DNA of 64,000 bases from Pelomonas sp039929605 (GTDB lineage Bacteria; Pseudomonadota; Gammaproteobacteria; Burkholderiales; Burkholderiaceae_C). Positions 27,250-35,644 of the stretch are shown piece after piece. A program made the position numbers and the translations under genes. The notes under the pieces were generated by a model that had not been told where the DNA came from, ran no database searches, and saw only the letters and a program-made list of their open reading frames with translations. The number at the start of each line of letters is the position of its first letter. The stretch's first letter is position 1. Location: NCBI RefSeq assembly GCF_039929605.1, contig NZ_JBDSQX010000114.1, forward strand, positions 1-64,000, given 5' to 3'.

Positions 27250-27936
27250 ATGAAAAGCATTGTTGTTGCAAGCCTCCTGACCGTCGGCGTCCTGGCCTCC
27301 CAAGGCGCCGTTGCGGCAAACCCTGTCACCATCAAGTGGGCGGGCGTCGACATGGCCGGCACCAAGCTGAGCACGATGGACGATGCGGTCTCCACCGACG
27401 TGGCCCTGACCAGCAATTACGCCACCACGGCGCTGAACTACAGCTACGTTGCCAGCGGCGAGAGCTTCGTCGCCTACTGCATCGAGCCGACCGAAGGCAA
27501 TGGCCGGGCGATGCGCGACCGCATCTACAACGTCGAGAGCTTCTCCGGCGCTCAAGCCCAGCAGCTGCAAGGCCTGTTCTCCAGCAGCTACGCCGGCTTG
27601 ACGACCTACAACGACAAGGCTGCCTTCCAGCTGGCCATCTGGGAACTGGTCCGCGAGACGAGCGGCACCTTCAGCATCGGCGGCGGCAGCTTCCATCTGT
27701 TGGGTGACGACGCGACCACCGCTGCTGTGACGGCTAAGGCCGGTTCCTTCCTGGCTCAGGCACTGAGCTACAGCGGCTCGGCCCATTACTCGCTGACCAA
27801 GCTGACCAATGACGGTCTGCAGGATCTGGTCGTCGCCACGGCGATCACGGCCGTGCCGGAACCCGAGTCCTACGCCCTGTTCCTGGCCGGCCTGGGTGTC
27901 ATGGGCCTGCTGGCCCGCCGCCGCCTGCCGCGCTGA
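27250..27936 (+). CDS. PEP-CTERM sorting domain protein with a thioester-domain-like motif
   Basis: A 228-residue exported protein with signal peptide KSIVVASLLTVGVLASQGAVA and a C-terminal PEP-CTERM signal (VPEPESYALFLAGLGVMG then LLARRRLPR). The middle has FVAYCIEPTEG followed by AAFQLAIWELVRETSG. A Cys in a YCI context and a Gln in a QxAIW context are the hallmarks of thioester (TED-type) adhesin domains, where the two side chains form an internal thioester. That bond is inference here. ATG 27241, three codons earlier, is an alternative start. Confidence 0.8.
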   Translation: MKSIVVASLLTVGVLASQGAVAANPVTIKWAGVDMAGTKLSTMDDAVSTDVALTSNYATTALNYSYVASGESFVAYCIEPTEGNGRAMRDRIYNVESFSGAQAQQLQGLFSSSYAGLTTYNDKAAFQLAIWELVRETSGTFSIGGGSFHLLGDDATTAAVTAKAGSFLAQALSYSGSAHYSLTKLTNDGLQDLVVATAITAVPEPESYALFLAGLGVMGLLARRRLPR

Positions 27937-27954
27937 TTTCAGGCGCTGGCTTGC

Positions 27955-27978
27955 AAAGGCTCCGTCGGGAGCCTTTTT
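27955..27978 (+). terminator. Rho-independent terminator after the PEP-CTERM pair
   Basis: Stem AAAGGCTCC / GGAGCCTTT with a GTCG loop, running into TTTTT. It lies between the second PEP-CTERM gene and argJ. A TTAGAAT box at 27986-27992, probably the argJ -10 region, follows it. Confidence 0.92.
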
Positions 27979-28025
27979 CGCTTCTTAGAATCCCGGCGCC
28001 GTCCCTGACTCCTACCGAGCGCGCC

Positions 28026-29255
28026 ATGCCCGTCAATCTCCTCGCCCCCGATCCTGCCTCCCTGTTGCCCGTGCCGGGCGTGCGCCTTGGCGTGACGATG
28101 GCCGGCGTGCGCAAGGCTAACCGGCGTGACCTCAGCGTCATCGCCCTGGACGAGGGCGCGGCCGTGGCCGGCGTCTTCACGACCAACCGCTTCTGCGCCG
28201 CGCCGGTGCAGGTTTGCCGCGAGCACCTGGCTGCGGGCTCCGGCGTGCGGGCGCTGCTCATCAACACCGGCAATGCCAATGCCGGCACCGGCGCCGACGG
28301 CCTTGCACGTGCGCGCCAGACCTGCCAGGCGCTGGCCGACCTGATCGGCTGCCAGCCCCAGCAGGTGCTGCCGTTCTCCACCGGCGTCATCATGGAGACG
28401 CTGCCGGTGGACCGCATCACCGCCGGCCTGCCCGCCGCGCTGGCCGCACTGCGGGACGACGGCTGGGGTGAGGCCGCTTTGGGCATCATGACGACGGACA
28501 CGCTGCCCAAGGCCGCGTCGCGCCGCATCACCCTCGGCGGCGTGCCGGTCACGCTGAGCGGCATCTCCAAGGGCGCCGGCATGATCCGGCCCAACATGGC
28601 CACCATGCTCGGCTTTGTCGCGACCGACGCCAACATCGCCCCGGCCCTGCTGCAGCCGCTGGTGAAGGAAGCCGCCGACGCCTCCTTCAACCGCATCACC
28701 ATCGACGGCGACACGTCCACCAACGACTGCTTCCTGCTGATCGCCAGCCGCAAGGCCCAGCACGCCGAGATCACATCGCTGGACAGCGCCGATGCGAAGA
28801 CCTTGCGCGAGGCGCTGATCGCGCTGGCGCAGGAGCTGGCCCAGGCCATCGTGCGCGACGGCGAGGGCGCCACCAAGTTCATCACCATCACCATCGAAGG
28901 TGGCCGTGACGAGGCCGAGTGCAAATTGGCGGCCTACGCGATTGCCCACTCGCCGCTGGTCAAGACGGCGTTCTTTGCCAGCGACCCGAACCTGGGCCGC
29001 ATCCTGGCAGCGGTCGGCTATGCCGGCATCGGCGACCTGGACCAAAGCCTCATCGACCTCGACCTGGACGACGTTGCCGTGGTCCGCCAAGGCGGACGCC
29101 TGAGCAGCTACCGCGAGGAAGACGGCCAGCGCGTCATGAAGCAGAGCGAGATCACCGTGCGCGTCGGCCTGAACCGCGGCGCGGCCAGCGCGACGGTGTG
29201 GACCTGCGACCTCAGCCACGACTACGTCACCATCAACGCCGACTACCGCAGCTAA
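28026..29255 (+). CDS. argJ: Bifunctional glutamate N-acetyltransferase / amino-acid acetyltransferase
   Basis: A 409-residue ornithine acetyltransferase that recycles the acetyl group in arginine synthesis. The self-cleavage site is present in KGAGMIRPNMATMLGFVATD, where the Thr before Met-Leu becomes the N-terminal nucleophile of the beta chain. FTTNRFCAAPVQ and TSTNDCFLL are also conserved. Start at ATG 28026 (MPVNLLAP). Whether it also makes acetylglutamate from acetyl-CoA cannot be read from sequence. Confidence 0.95.
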   Translation: MPVNLLAPDPASLLPVPGVRLGVTMAGVRKANRRDLSVIALDEGAAVAGVFTTNRFCAAPVQVCREHLAAGSGVRALLINTGNANAGTGADGLARARQTCQALADLIGCQPQQVLPFSTGVIMETLPVDRITAGLPAALAALRDDGWGEAALGIMTTDTLPKAASRRITLGGVPVTLSGISKGAGMIRPNMATMLGFVATDANIAPALLQPLVKEAADASFNRITIDGDTSTNDCFLLIASRKAQHAEITSLDSADAKTLREALIALAQELAQAIVRDGEGATKFITITIEGGRDEAECKLAAYAIAHSPLVKTAFFASDPNLGRILAAVGYAGIGDLDQSLIDLDLDDVAVVRQGGRLSSYREEDGQRVMKQSEITVRVGLNRGAASATVWTCDLSHDYVTINADYRS

Positions 29256-29357
29256 ACCCTTCCCGGGCCTGCCCCAGGGTTTCACCGCATGACCATCGGC
29301 GCCCCGGCTCGGGGGCGTCGAGAATCGCCAGCTTCTCGATCCTGGGACACCCTCCAG

Positions 29358-31484
29358 ATGAAGCTCACCCTGTCCTCCGTCGCCATCACAGCCGTCGTCG
29401 CCACAAGCGCCCAGGCCCAAGGTCTCAACTACCCCGTCACGCGCAAGGTCGATCAGGTCGACGCGTATCACGACACGGCCGTCGCCGACCCCTACCGCTG
29501 GCTGGAAGACGACAACAGCGCCGAGACCAAGGCCTGGGTTGTCGAGCAGAACAAGGTCACCGACAGGTTCCTCGAAGCCATGCCGCAGCGCCTGCCCACG
29601 CGCCGCATCTACACCGAGCTCTACAACTTCGAGCGCTACGGCATCCCCTTCAGCGAAGGCGGCCGCTACTTCTGGAGCCGCAACGACGGCCTGCAGCAGC
29701 AGAACGTCATCTACACGGCCAAGTCCCTGAAGGACGCCCCGGTCATCGCGCTGGACCCCAACCTGCTGTCCAAGGATGGCACCGTGGCGCTGACCGGCCT
29801 CGTGCCCTCGCGCGACGGCAAGCTGCTGGCCTACGGCATTGCTGGCGCCGGGTCGGACTGGCAGGTCTGGAAGGTGCGCGACCTCGCCACCGGCCAGGAC
29901 CTGGAAGACAAGATCGACTGGGTGAAGTTCAGCAGCGCCGCCTGGACGGCCGACGGCAAGGGCTTCTTCTACTCGCGCTACGACGCGCCCAAGGAAGGCG
30001 TCAAGCTCACCGGCGCCAACTACTTCCAGAAGCTCTACTACCACCGCCTGGGCAGCCCCCAAGCCGAGGACGTGCTGGTCACCGAGAACCGCGACGACAA
30101 GGAATGGGGCTTCGGCGCGGACGTGTCCGACGACGGCCAGCTGCTGCTCATCAACGTGTGGAAGAGCGCCGGCAGCAAGAACGGCCTGCTCGTGCTGCCC
30201 CTGCCCAAAGGCAGTTTTGTGGGCGGCAAGCCCCAGCCCATCACGCTGGACTTCGACGCGCTGTACAGCCCCGTCGCCGTGACCGGCGGCAAGCTCATCG
30301 TCAAGACCGACAAGGGCGCGCCGCGCGGCAAGCTCATCGTCATCGACCTGAAGAACCCCGCGCCGGCCGACTGGAAGACGCTGGTGCCCGAAGGCCCCGA
30401 CGCGATGACCAGCGCCTCCGGCGTGGGCGGCCGCTACCTGCTGAGCTACCTGCACGACGCCGCGACGCTGGTGCGCGCGCACGGCGCCGACGGCAAGCCG
30501 CTCAGCGAGGTCAAGCTGCCCGGCGTGGGCACCGCCAGCGGCTTCGGCGGCCGCTGGAGCGACACTGAAACCTTCTTCAGCTACACCAGCCTGACGACGC
30601 CTGCCGAGGTGCACCGCTACGACGTCAAGACCGGCGCGATCACCTTGTTCAAGAAGCCCAAGACGGCCTTCAACGCCGACGAGTTCGAGACCCGCCGCGA
30701 GTTCGTCACCAGCAAGGACGGCACGCGCTTCCCCATCTTCATCGCCGCCAAGAAGGGCCTGAAGCTGGACGGCACGAACCCGACGCTGCTCTACGGCTAC
30801 GGCGGTTTCAACATCGCCATAACGCCGGCCTACGGCGTCACGTCCGCCACGTGGCTGAAGATGGGCGGCGTCTACGTGATCGCCTCCATCCGCGGTGGCG
30901 GCGAGTACGGCTCGGCCTGGCATGAGGCCGGCACCCAGCTGAACAAGCAGAACGTGTTCGACGACTTCATCGCTGCCGGCGAATGGCTGGTGAAGAACCA
31001 GGTGGCCAGCCCGGCCACGCTGGCCATCAACGGCGGCAGCAACGGCGGCCTGCTCGTCGGCGCCGTCGCCAACCAGCGCCCCGACCTGTTCGCCGCCGCC
31101 GTGCCGCAGGTGGGTGTGATGGACATGCTGCGCTACCAGAACTTCACCATCGGCTGGGCCTGGGCCACCGATTACGGCACCAGCGACAAGCCTGACTTGT
31201 TCAAGGCGCTCTATGCCTACTCGCCCATCCACAACATCAAGAACGGCACCAAGTACCCCGCCGTGATGATCACCACCGGCGACCACGACGACCGCGTTGT
31301 GCCGGCGCACAGCTTCAAGTACGCCGCCACGCTGCAGGCCGCCGACACGGGCACGGCACCCAAGCTGATCCGCATCGAGGTGAACGCCGGCCATGGCGCC
31401 GGCAAGCCGACGTCCAAGATCATCGAGGAGCGCAGCGACATCCTGGCCTTCATCGCCAACACGATGAAGCTGGACGTGAAGTGA
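29358..31484 (+). CDS. Periplasmic prolyl oligopeptidase, peptidase family S9
   Basis: A 708-residue serine peptidase with a signal peptide (LTLSSVAITAVVATSAQAQG). The N-terminus continues YPVTRKVDQVDAYHDTAVAD and PYRWLED, as in prolyl endopeptidases. The beta-propeller spans about residues 95-430. The alpha/beta hydrolase domain has the nucleophile Ser in INGGSNGGLLVGA, Asp in TTGDHDDRVVPAHS and His in NAGHGAGKPT. It probably cleaves proline-containing peptides in the periplasm. I start at ATG 29358; a start at 29289 would add an unlikely N-terminus. Its stop overlaps the next gene's GTG. Confidence 0.92.
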   Translation: MKLTLSSVAITAVVATSAQAQGLNYPVTRKVDQVDAYHDTAVADPYRWLEDDNSAETKAWVVEQNKVTDRFLEAMPQRLPTRRIYTELYNFERYGIPFSEGGRYFWSRNDGLQQQNVIYTAKSLKDAPVIALDPNLLSKDGTVALTGLVPSRDGKLLAYGIAGAGSDWQVWKVRDLATGQDLEDKIDWVKFSSAAWTADGKGFFYSRYDAPKEGVKLTGANYFQKLYYHRLGSPQAEDVLVTENRDDKEWGFGADVSDDGQLLLINVWKSAGSKNGLLVLPLPKGSFVGGKPQPITLDFDALYSPVAVTGGKLIVKTDKGAPRGKLIVIDLKNPAPADWKTLVPEGPDAMTSASGVGGRYLLSYLHDAATLVRAHGADGKPLSEVKLPGVGTASGFGGRWSDTETFFSYTSLTTPAEVHRYDVKTGAITLFKKPKTAFNADEFETRREFVTSKDGTRFPIFIAAKKGLKLDGTNPTLLYGYGGFNIAITPAYGVTSATWLKMGGVYVIASIRGGGEYGSAWHEAGTQLNKQNVFDDFIAAGEWLVKNQVASPATLAINGGSNGGLLVGAVANQRPDLFAAAVPQVGVMDMLRYQNFTIGWAWATDYGTSDKPDLFKALYAYSPIHNIKNGTKYPAVMITTGDHDDRVVPAHSFKYAATLQAADTGTAPKLIRIEVNAGHGAGKPTSKIIEERSDILAFIANTMKLDVK

Positions 31485-31930
31485 CGGCGGCGATCATTGC
31501 CGGTCAGTTGCGCGACCTGGGCGTCGATGACCTCGACGCCCTGCTGGGGCTCTACCAGCACCTGAACGTCGGCGACGCGCCGCCCTCCGCTGCAAGCGTG
31601 CGCGCCGTATTCGCGCATCCGGGCCTGCGCCACTTCGGACGGTTTGACGGTGATGCGCTCATCGCCACCTGCAATCTCGCCGTCATCCCGAACCTGACGC
31701 GCGGGGGGCGCAGCTACGGGGTTATCGAGGACGTGGTGACGCACCCCGACCATCGCCAGCAGGGCCATGGTCGGGCCGTCATTCGCCATGCCATCGAGCA
31801 AGCGTGGGCCGTGGGCGCTTACAAGGTCGTGCTGACCACCAGCCGCAAGGACCCGGCCGTCTGGGCCTTCTACGAGCGCTGCGGCTTTGACAGCGGCGAC
31901 AAGCGCGCCTTCGTCATTCGCCGAACCTAG
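31481..31930 (+). CDS. GNAT-family N-acetyltransferase
   Basis: A 149-residue acetyltransferase. The acetyl-CoA-binding motif is IEDVVTHPDHRQQGHGRAVI (R/QxxGxG/A type), followed by YKVVLTTSRKDPAVWAFYER and CGF. The GTG start at 31481 overlaps the peptidase stop (GTGA), so it is probably translated from the same transcript. The substrate is unknown. Confidence 0.83.
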   Translation: MTAAIIAGQLRDLGVDDLDALLGLYQHLNVGDAPPSAASVRAVFAHPGLRHFGRFDGDALIATCNLAVIPNLTRGGRSYGVIEDVVTHPDHRQQGHGRAVIRHAIEQAWAVGAYKVVLTTSRKDPAVWAFYERCGFDSGDKRAFVIRRT

Positions 31931-33207
31931 AAGTTCACCGCCTTGGTCTTGAGCCCGCGCGCCACCAGCGTCGCATTGATGAGCTGGGCCTGCTCTCGGT
32001 TCGGGAACGGCCAGACCGTGGCGCGCCAGCCCTCGGGCGTCTGGATGACGTCGGCCTGCAGAGTTTCGGGGTTGCTGTGCATGCCCACCAGGCCGGCCCG
32101 CATCTTCTTCAGCAACGCCTCGGCCTCGGCCTTGCTGCCCGGCGGGCCGACGAGGGCGACGGCCTGGGTCGGAGACGCGGCCAGGCGTGTCAGGCGTGAG
32201 TCGGGGGGCTCGGCGTTCTTGGAGGTCTCGGCGGCTTTTTCGGGCGCCGAGTCGGTTGTCTTGTCGGCCGGCTTCTCCGCAGGCGCAGACGCGACCTTGT
32301 CGGAGCGCAGCGGCGGGCGCTTGATGCCGTCGGTTCGTTCCACCAGGTGTGGGCGGATGTCGGGCGGCGGGTCGGCCGGCTCGCTGGCGCCGGCTTCGGC
32401 CGCGGAGGCAGCCTCGGCGGCGCTGGCGGCATCAGAAGCCGGCGCCGATGCAGATTCCATCGCAGCTGAAGCTGCCGAAGCCGAGTATGCCGAGGAAGCT
32501 GTTGAAAGCCGTGAAGCTGGTGCCGAGGGCGCAGACGCCGCGACCGGCGGCGGCGCGGTCACCGGCTCGGCCGCGTGGCGCGGCCACAGCGCCCAGGCGG
32601 CCACCGCAACCAGCACCGCCAGCACGCCGCCTGCAAGCCCCAGGCGCAGCGGGTCCCACAGTCGCCGCCCCGCGATCTGCGACGGGATGCCTCGCCCGCA
32701 CAGCACGCGCGTGCGGGCGCTGCCCACGTCGACGCCGGCGCTCATCAGATACAGCTCGAAGGGCCAGCCGCCGTGGGCGCTGGCCAGCTTCTCGTCGATG
32801 ACGATGACACGCCAGGGGCGCGAGTCGGGCGTGGCGGGCGGCTCGGCATAGCCATGGGCCAACGCAAAGCTCTCGATGCGGCGCGGGCTCAGCCCCGGCA
32901 GGAACTTCTCGCTGAAGGCGCGCCACTGCTGGCGCTGCCGCCGCCCGGGCAGCTTGGCCAGCCCTTTCAACCCATACAGCCTCTGCGACCAGACTGCCCA
33001 GCGCGACGCGGGCGGTGAGCCGAGCAGTTGATCAAAGGCGCTGACCACGTCGGTCAGGACCGGCTCGACGAAGCCGCCGGCCTGCGCCGACGCCCGCACG
33101 AAGGGCAGGGCGATCACGCCGATGGTGTGCACATCCTCCACGCCGATGCGGCGTGCGAGGGGGTGGCGGTTATGCCAGTCAACGATCTGTTCGGCCAGGC
33201 GCTCCAT
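31927..33207 (-). CDS. Membrane-anchored protein with a SPOR-like C-terminal domain, unknown function
   Basis: A 426-residue protein I do not recognise. Residues 1-180 are soluble and begin MERLAEQIVDWHNRHPLARR; one transmembrane helix follows at about 190-210 (GLAGGVLAVLVAVAAWALW), then a long Ala/Ser/Pro/Glu-rich linker. The last 70 residues (QAVALVGPPGSKAEAEALLK ... ATVWPFPNREQAQLINATLV) look like a peptidoglycan-binding SPOR-type fold. This suggests a cytoplasmic domain tethered to the cell wall; that is inference. It is convergent with the acetyltransferase gene, overlapping by four bases. Confidence 0.65.
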   Translation of the reverse strand: MERLAEQIVDWHNRHPLARRIGVEDVHTIGVIALPFVRASAQAGGFVEPVLTDVVSAFDQLLGSPPASRWAVWSQRLYGLKGLAKLPGRRQRQQWRAFSEKFLPGLSPRRIESFALAHGYAEPPATPDSRPWRVIVIDEKLASAHGGWPFELYLMSAGVDVGSARTRVLCGRGIPSQIAGRRLWDPLRLGLAGGVLAVLVAVAAWALWPRHAAEPVTAPPPVAASAPSAPASRLSTASSAYSASAASAAMESASAPASDAASAAEAASAAEAGASEPADPPPDIRPHLVERTDGIKRPPLRSDKVASAPAEKPADKTTDSAPEKAAETSKNAEPPDSRLTRLAASPTQAVALVGPPGSKAEAEALLKKMRAGLVGMHSNPETLQADVIQTPEGWRATVWPFPNREQAQLINATLVARGLKTKAVNF

Positions 33208-33378
33208 GTCTTACCCATCTTCGCCGCACAGCGGCAAACCCGGCCGCCGAAATGGCTCGCGAACTCCGCCTAAATCTCAAACCCAGCGTGTCGATTGCCA
33301 GCCGATTCGTTCGTCGAGAGGTGTGGCGAAGCATGCAGTTCGGTATGCAGGACCGCAATCAACCACCAGGAGCATCAC

Positions 33379-33735
33379 ATGAAGAACTTTCTCGCTGTCT
33401 TCACGGGGACCGATGAAATGATGGGGAAATCCGGCTGGGGAGCGCTCAGTGAAGCCGCACGGCAAGAGCGCATGCAGGCGGGAACTAAGGCATGGCATGC
33501 CTGGATGGCTGACAACGAGAAACAGATCGTCGTGTCAGGCAGCCCCGTGGGCAAGACGCGGCGCGTGTCGGCGGGCGGCATTGAAGATGCCCGCAACGCG
33601 ATTTGCGGCTACATCGTGGTCGCTGCCGCATCTCAGGAGGCCGCCGCAGAGATGTTTGTCGGCCATCCGCACTTCACCATATTTCCTGGTGACGCGGTTG
33701 AAGTCATGCCATGCCTTCCTGTGCCGGCGGCATGA
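33379..33735 (+). CDS. YCII-domain (YciI-like) protein
   Basis: A 118-residue protein resembling the YCII/DGPF family of small alpha-beta barrel proteins. It begins MKNFLAVFTGTDEMMG, contains NAICGYIVVAAASQEAAAEM and GHPHFTIFPGDAVEVMPCLP, and has an AGGAGC ribosome binding site at ATG 33379. Members occur alone or near ECF sigma factors; none is here. The function is unknown. Confidence 0.72.
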   Translation: MKNFLAVFTGTDEMMGKSGWGALSEAARQERMQAGTKAWHAWMADNEKQIVVSGSPVGKTRRVSAGGIEDARNAICGYIVVAAASQEAAAEMFVGHPHFTIFPGDAVEVMPCLPVPAA

Positions 33736-33797
33736 AAGGGCTGCGCGGCAGATTTTCGGTGAGTGCCGCGTGGAGCTCGCGGGCAGTGAGGCGCTGT

Positions 33798-34457
33798 TCA
33801 GCCCAGTTGCTTCAGCAGCCAGGCGTTGATGTCGGCGATCTCCTCGGCGCAGACCGAGTGCGGCATCGGGTAGTCGTGCCACTCGACGTCATGGCCCATG
33901 CCGCGCAGCGCGTCGCGGCTGGCAGCGCCGCGCGCGAGGGGCACGACGGGGTCCTGCCGGCCATGGCCCAGGAAGATGGGCAGGTCCGCATTGGCGGCCG
34001 AGCGCTCGGCAGCGGCCAGCGAGGCCAGCGGCAGATAACCCGACATCCCCACGGCGCCGCCCAGGCGTTCGGGGTAGCGCAGCGCCGTCATCAGCGTCAT
34101 CGCGCAGCCCTGCGAGAAGCCCATCACGACGATGCGCTCGGCTGGCACGCCACGCTCGCGCTCGCGTGCGATCAACTCGGCAATCTGCTGCTGCGATTCA
34201 CGCAGGCCGCCTTCGTCTTCCTCGCGCACGAGGTCGGTCACGCGGATGTCGTACCAAGCGCGCATCACGTAGCCGTTGTTGATGGTGACCGGCCGCTGCG
34301 GTGCGTGCGGGAACACGTAGCGGATCGGGCCGAGGGCCGCCAGCTTCAGTTCGCCGCAGATGGAGACGAAGTCATAGCCGTCGGCGCCCAGGCCATGCAA
34401 CACGATCAGCGTCGTGCGCGGGTTGGGGGCAGTTTCGATTTCATGGGTTTCAAGCAT
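33798..34457 (-). CDS. Alpha/beta hydrolase, carboxylesterase/phospholipase type
   Basis: A 219-residue serine hydrolase of the Abhydrolase_2 group. LIVLHGLGADGYDF forms the oxyanion region, Ser lies in VVMGFSQGCAMTL, Asp in FLGHGRQDPVVPL and His in DYPMPHSVCAEEI. Such enzymes act on short-chain esters or lysophospholipids; the substrate here is unknown. ATG 34457 is preferred over GTG 34475; its first codons overlap the stop of the upstream acetyltransferase gene. Confidence 0.87.
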   Translation of the reverse strand: MLETHEIETAPNPRTTLIVLHGLGADGYDFVSICGELKLAALGPIRYVFPHAPQRPVTINNGYVMRAWYDIRVTDLVREEDEGGLRESQQQIAELIARERERGVPAERIVVMGFSQGCAMTLMTALRYPERLGGAVGMSGYLPLASLAAAERSAANADLPIFLGHGRQDPVVPLARGAASRDALRGMGHDVEWHDYPMPHSVCAEEIADINAWLLKQLG

Positions 34458-34914
34458 GGAGGTTCCAGTCTTCACGTTTCAGTTCAAAGCTGCGGTCGCC
34501 CCAGGCGTCCACGCCGTCGCCCGTCTGTTGCCAGCCGGCGCGGCGATAGAAGGCCTCGGCGCGTGAGTCGGGTTGCGTGCCCAGGTCCAGCCGTGCGTGG
34601 CCGAGGCTGAACAGCCAGTCGACCATCACGTCGTGCAACTGGCGGCCGTAGCCATGGCCGTGCAGTGGCGGGTCCACGAACATCGCCCAGATATGGCCGT
34701 CGCGGGCGTCGCCGATGGAAAAGCCGGCGATCTTCAGGTCAGGGGCCGGCGCCAGTTCGACGACCCAGCCGCGGCCGTAGTCTTCGAGGTAGGTGTGCAA
34801 CTCGGCGTCGGAGATGCGACCGGGCGTCAGGCGGTTTTCGGTGACGGCGTAGCGCACGCGCCAGATCTCGGCGGTGTCGTCGCGGGTGGCTTGTCTGAGC
34901 AGCATGGCCGTCAT
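34450..34914 (-). CDS. GNAT-family N-acetyltransferase
   Basis: About 154 residues. The core motif is HIWAMFVDPPLHGHGYGRQL, followed by ARLDLGTQPDSRAEAFYRRA and GW, as in GNAT enzymes. It starts at ATG 34914 or the ATG three codons later, divergent from the phosphatase gene. The substrate is unknown. It overlaps the downstream esterase gene by eight bases. Confidence 0.8.
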   Translation of the reverse strand: MTAMLLRQATRDDTAEIWRVRYAVTENRLTPGRISDAELHTYLEDYGRGWVVELAPAPDLKIAGFSIGDARDGHIWAMFVDPPLHGHGYGRQLHDVMVDWLFSLGHARLDLGTQPDSRAEAFYRRAGWQQTGDGVDAWGDRSFELKREDWNLHA

Positions 34915-34958
34915 TGTCGCGACAGTCGATCGCACCCCGCCCGGCCATGATGCCGGCC

Positions 34959-35630
34959 ATGGGAAGCCTCTACCTCGTTCGGCACGGCCAGGCCAGCTTT
35001 GGCGCCGCCGACTACGACCAGCTCAGCGCCAAGGGCCACGAGCAATGCCGCCATCTCGGCGCCTATTGGCGCGAACGCGGCCAGCGCTTCGACGCCGTCT
35101 TCACGGGCACGCTGAAGCGCCACCTGCAGTCGCTGGCCGGCATCGTCGAAGGCTATGGCGAGGATCTGCCGGCCGTCGCGCTGCCGGGCCTGAACGAGTA
35201 CGACGCGGACGCCGTCGTGCGGGCCATCCACCCCGGGCCGCTCGGCGTGCCCACCGACCCCGAGGCCGTCAAGCAGCACTTTCGTCTGCTGCGCCAGGGG
35301 TTGCTGGCCTGGATGCGCGGCGAGACGGCGCCGGTAGGCATGCCGCTGCACGCTGACTTTGCCGCCGGCGTGGCCGATGCGCTGGCTCGCGTGCTGGCGC
35401 TGGGCGTGGGCAAGCAGGTGCTCATCGTCTCCAGCGGCGGGCCGATTGCGACGGCGGTGGCGCGGGTGCTGAGCTGTCCGCCCGAGACCTTTGTGGAGCT
35501 GAACCTGCGTATTCGCAACTCGGCGGTGACCGAGTTCGCGTTCAACCCGAAGCGGCATCGCCTGGTGACGTTCAACACCTTGGCGCATCTGGACACGGCG
35601 GAGACGCGGGCGCACATCACGCACGCTTGA
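34959..35630 (+). CDS. Histidine phosphatase family protein
   Basis: A 223-residue phosphatase. The phospho-acceptor motif is LYLVRHGQASFGAADYDQLS; the second-half conserved region is QVLIVSSGGPIATAV, where the usual His is replaced (SSGG rather than SHGG). The GLNEYDADA segment is shared with related phosphoglycerate-mutase-like proteins. The start is ATG 34959 (MGSLYLVRHG), with further in-frame ATG codons upstream. The substrate is unknown. Confidence 0.83.
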   Translation: MGSLYLVRHGQASFGAADYDQLSAKGHEQCRHLGAYWRERGQRFDAVFTGTLKRHLQSLAGIVEGYGEDLPAVALPGLNEYDADAVVRAIHPGPLGVPTDPEAVKQHFRLLRQGLLAWMRGETAPVGMPLHADFAAGVADALARVLALGVGKQVLIVSSGGPIATAVARVLSCPPETFVELNLRIRNSAVTEFAFNPKRHRLVTFNTLAHLDTAETRAHITHA

Positions 35631-35644
35631 GACAATGGCGCTCG

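Noticed and set aside
27939..31394. Open frame of over 1,100 codons opposite argJ and the prolyl oligopeptidase
   Set aside because: Two well-supported genes on the other strand explain the region; the frame is open because third-position GC leaves few stops.
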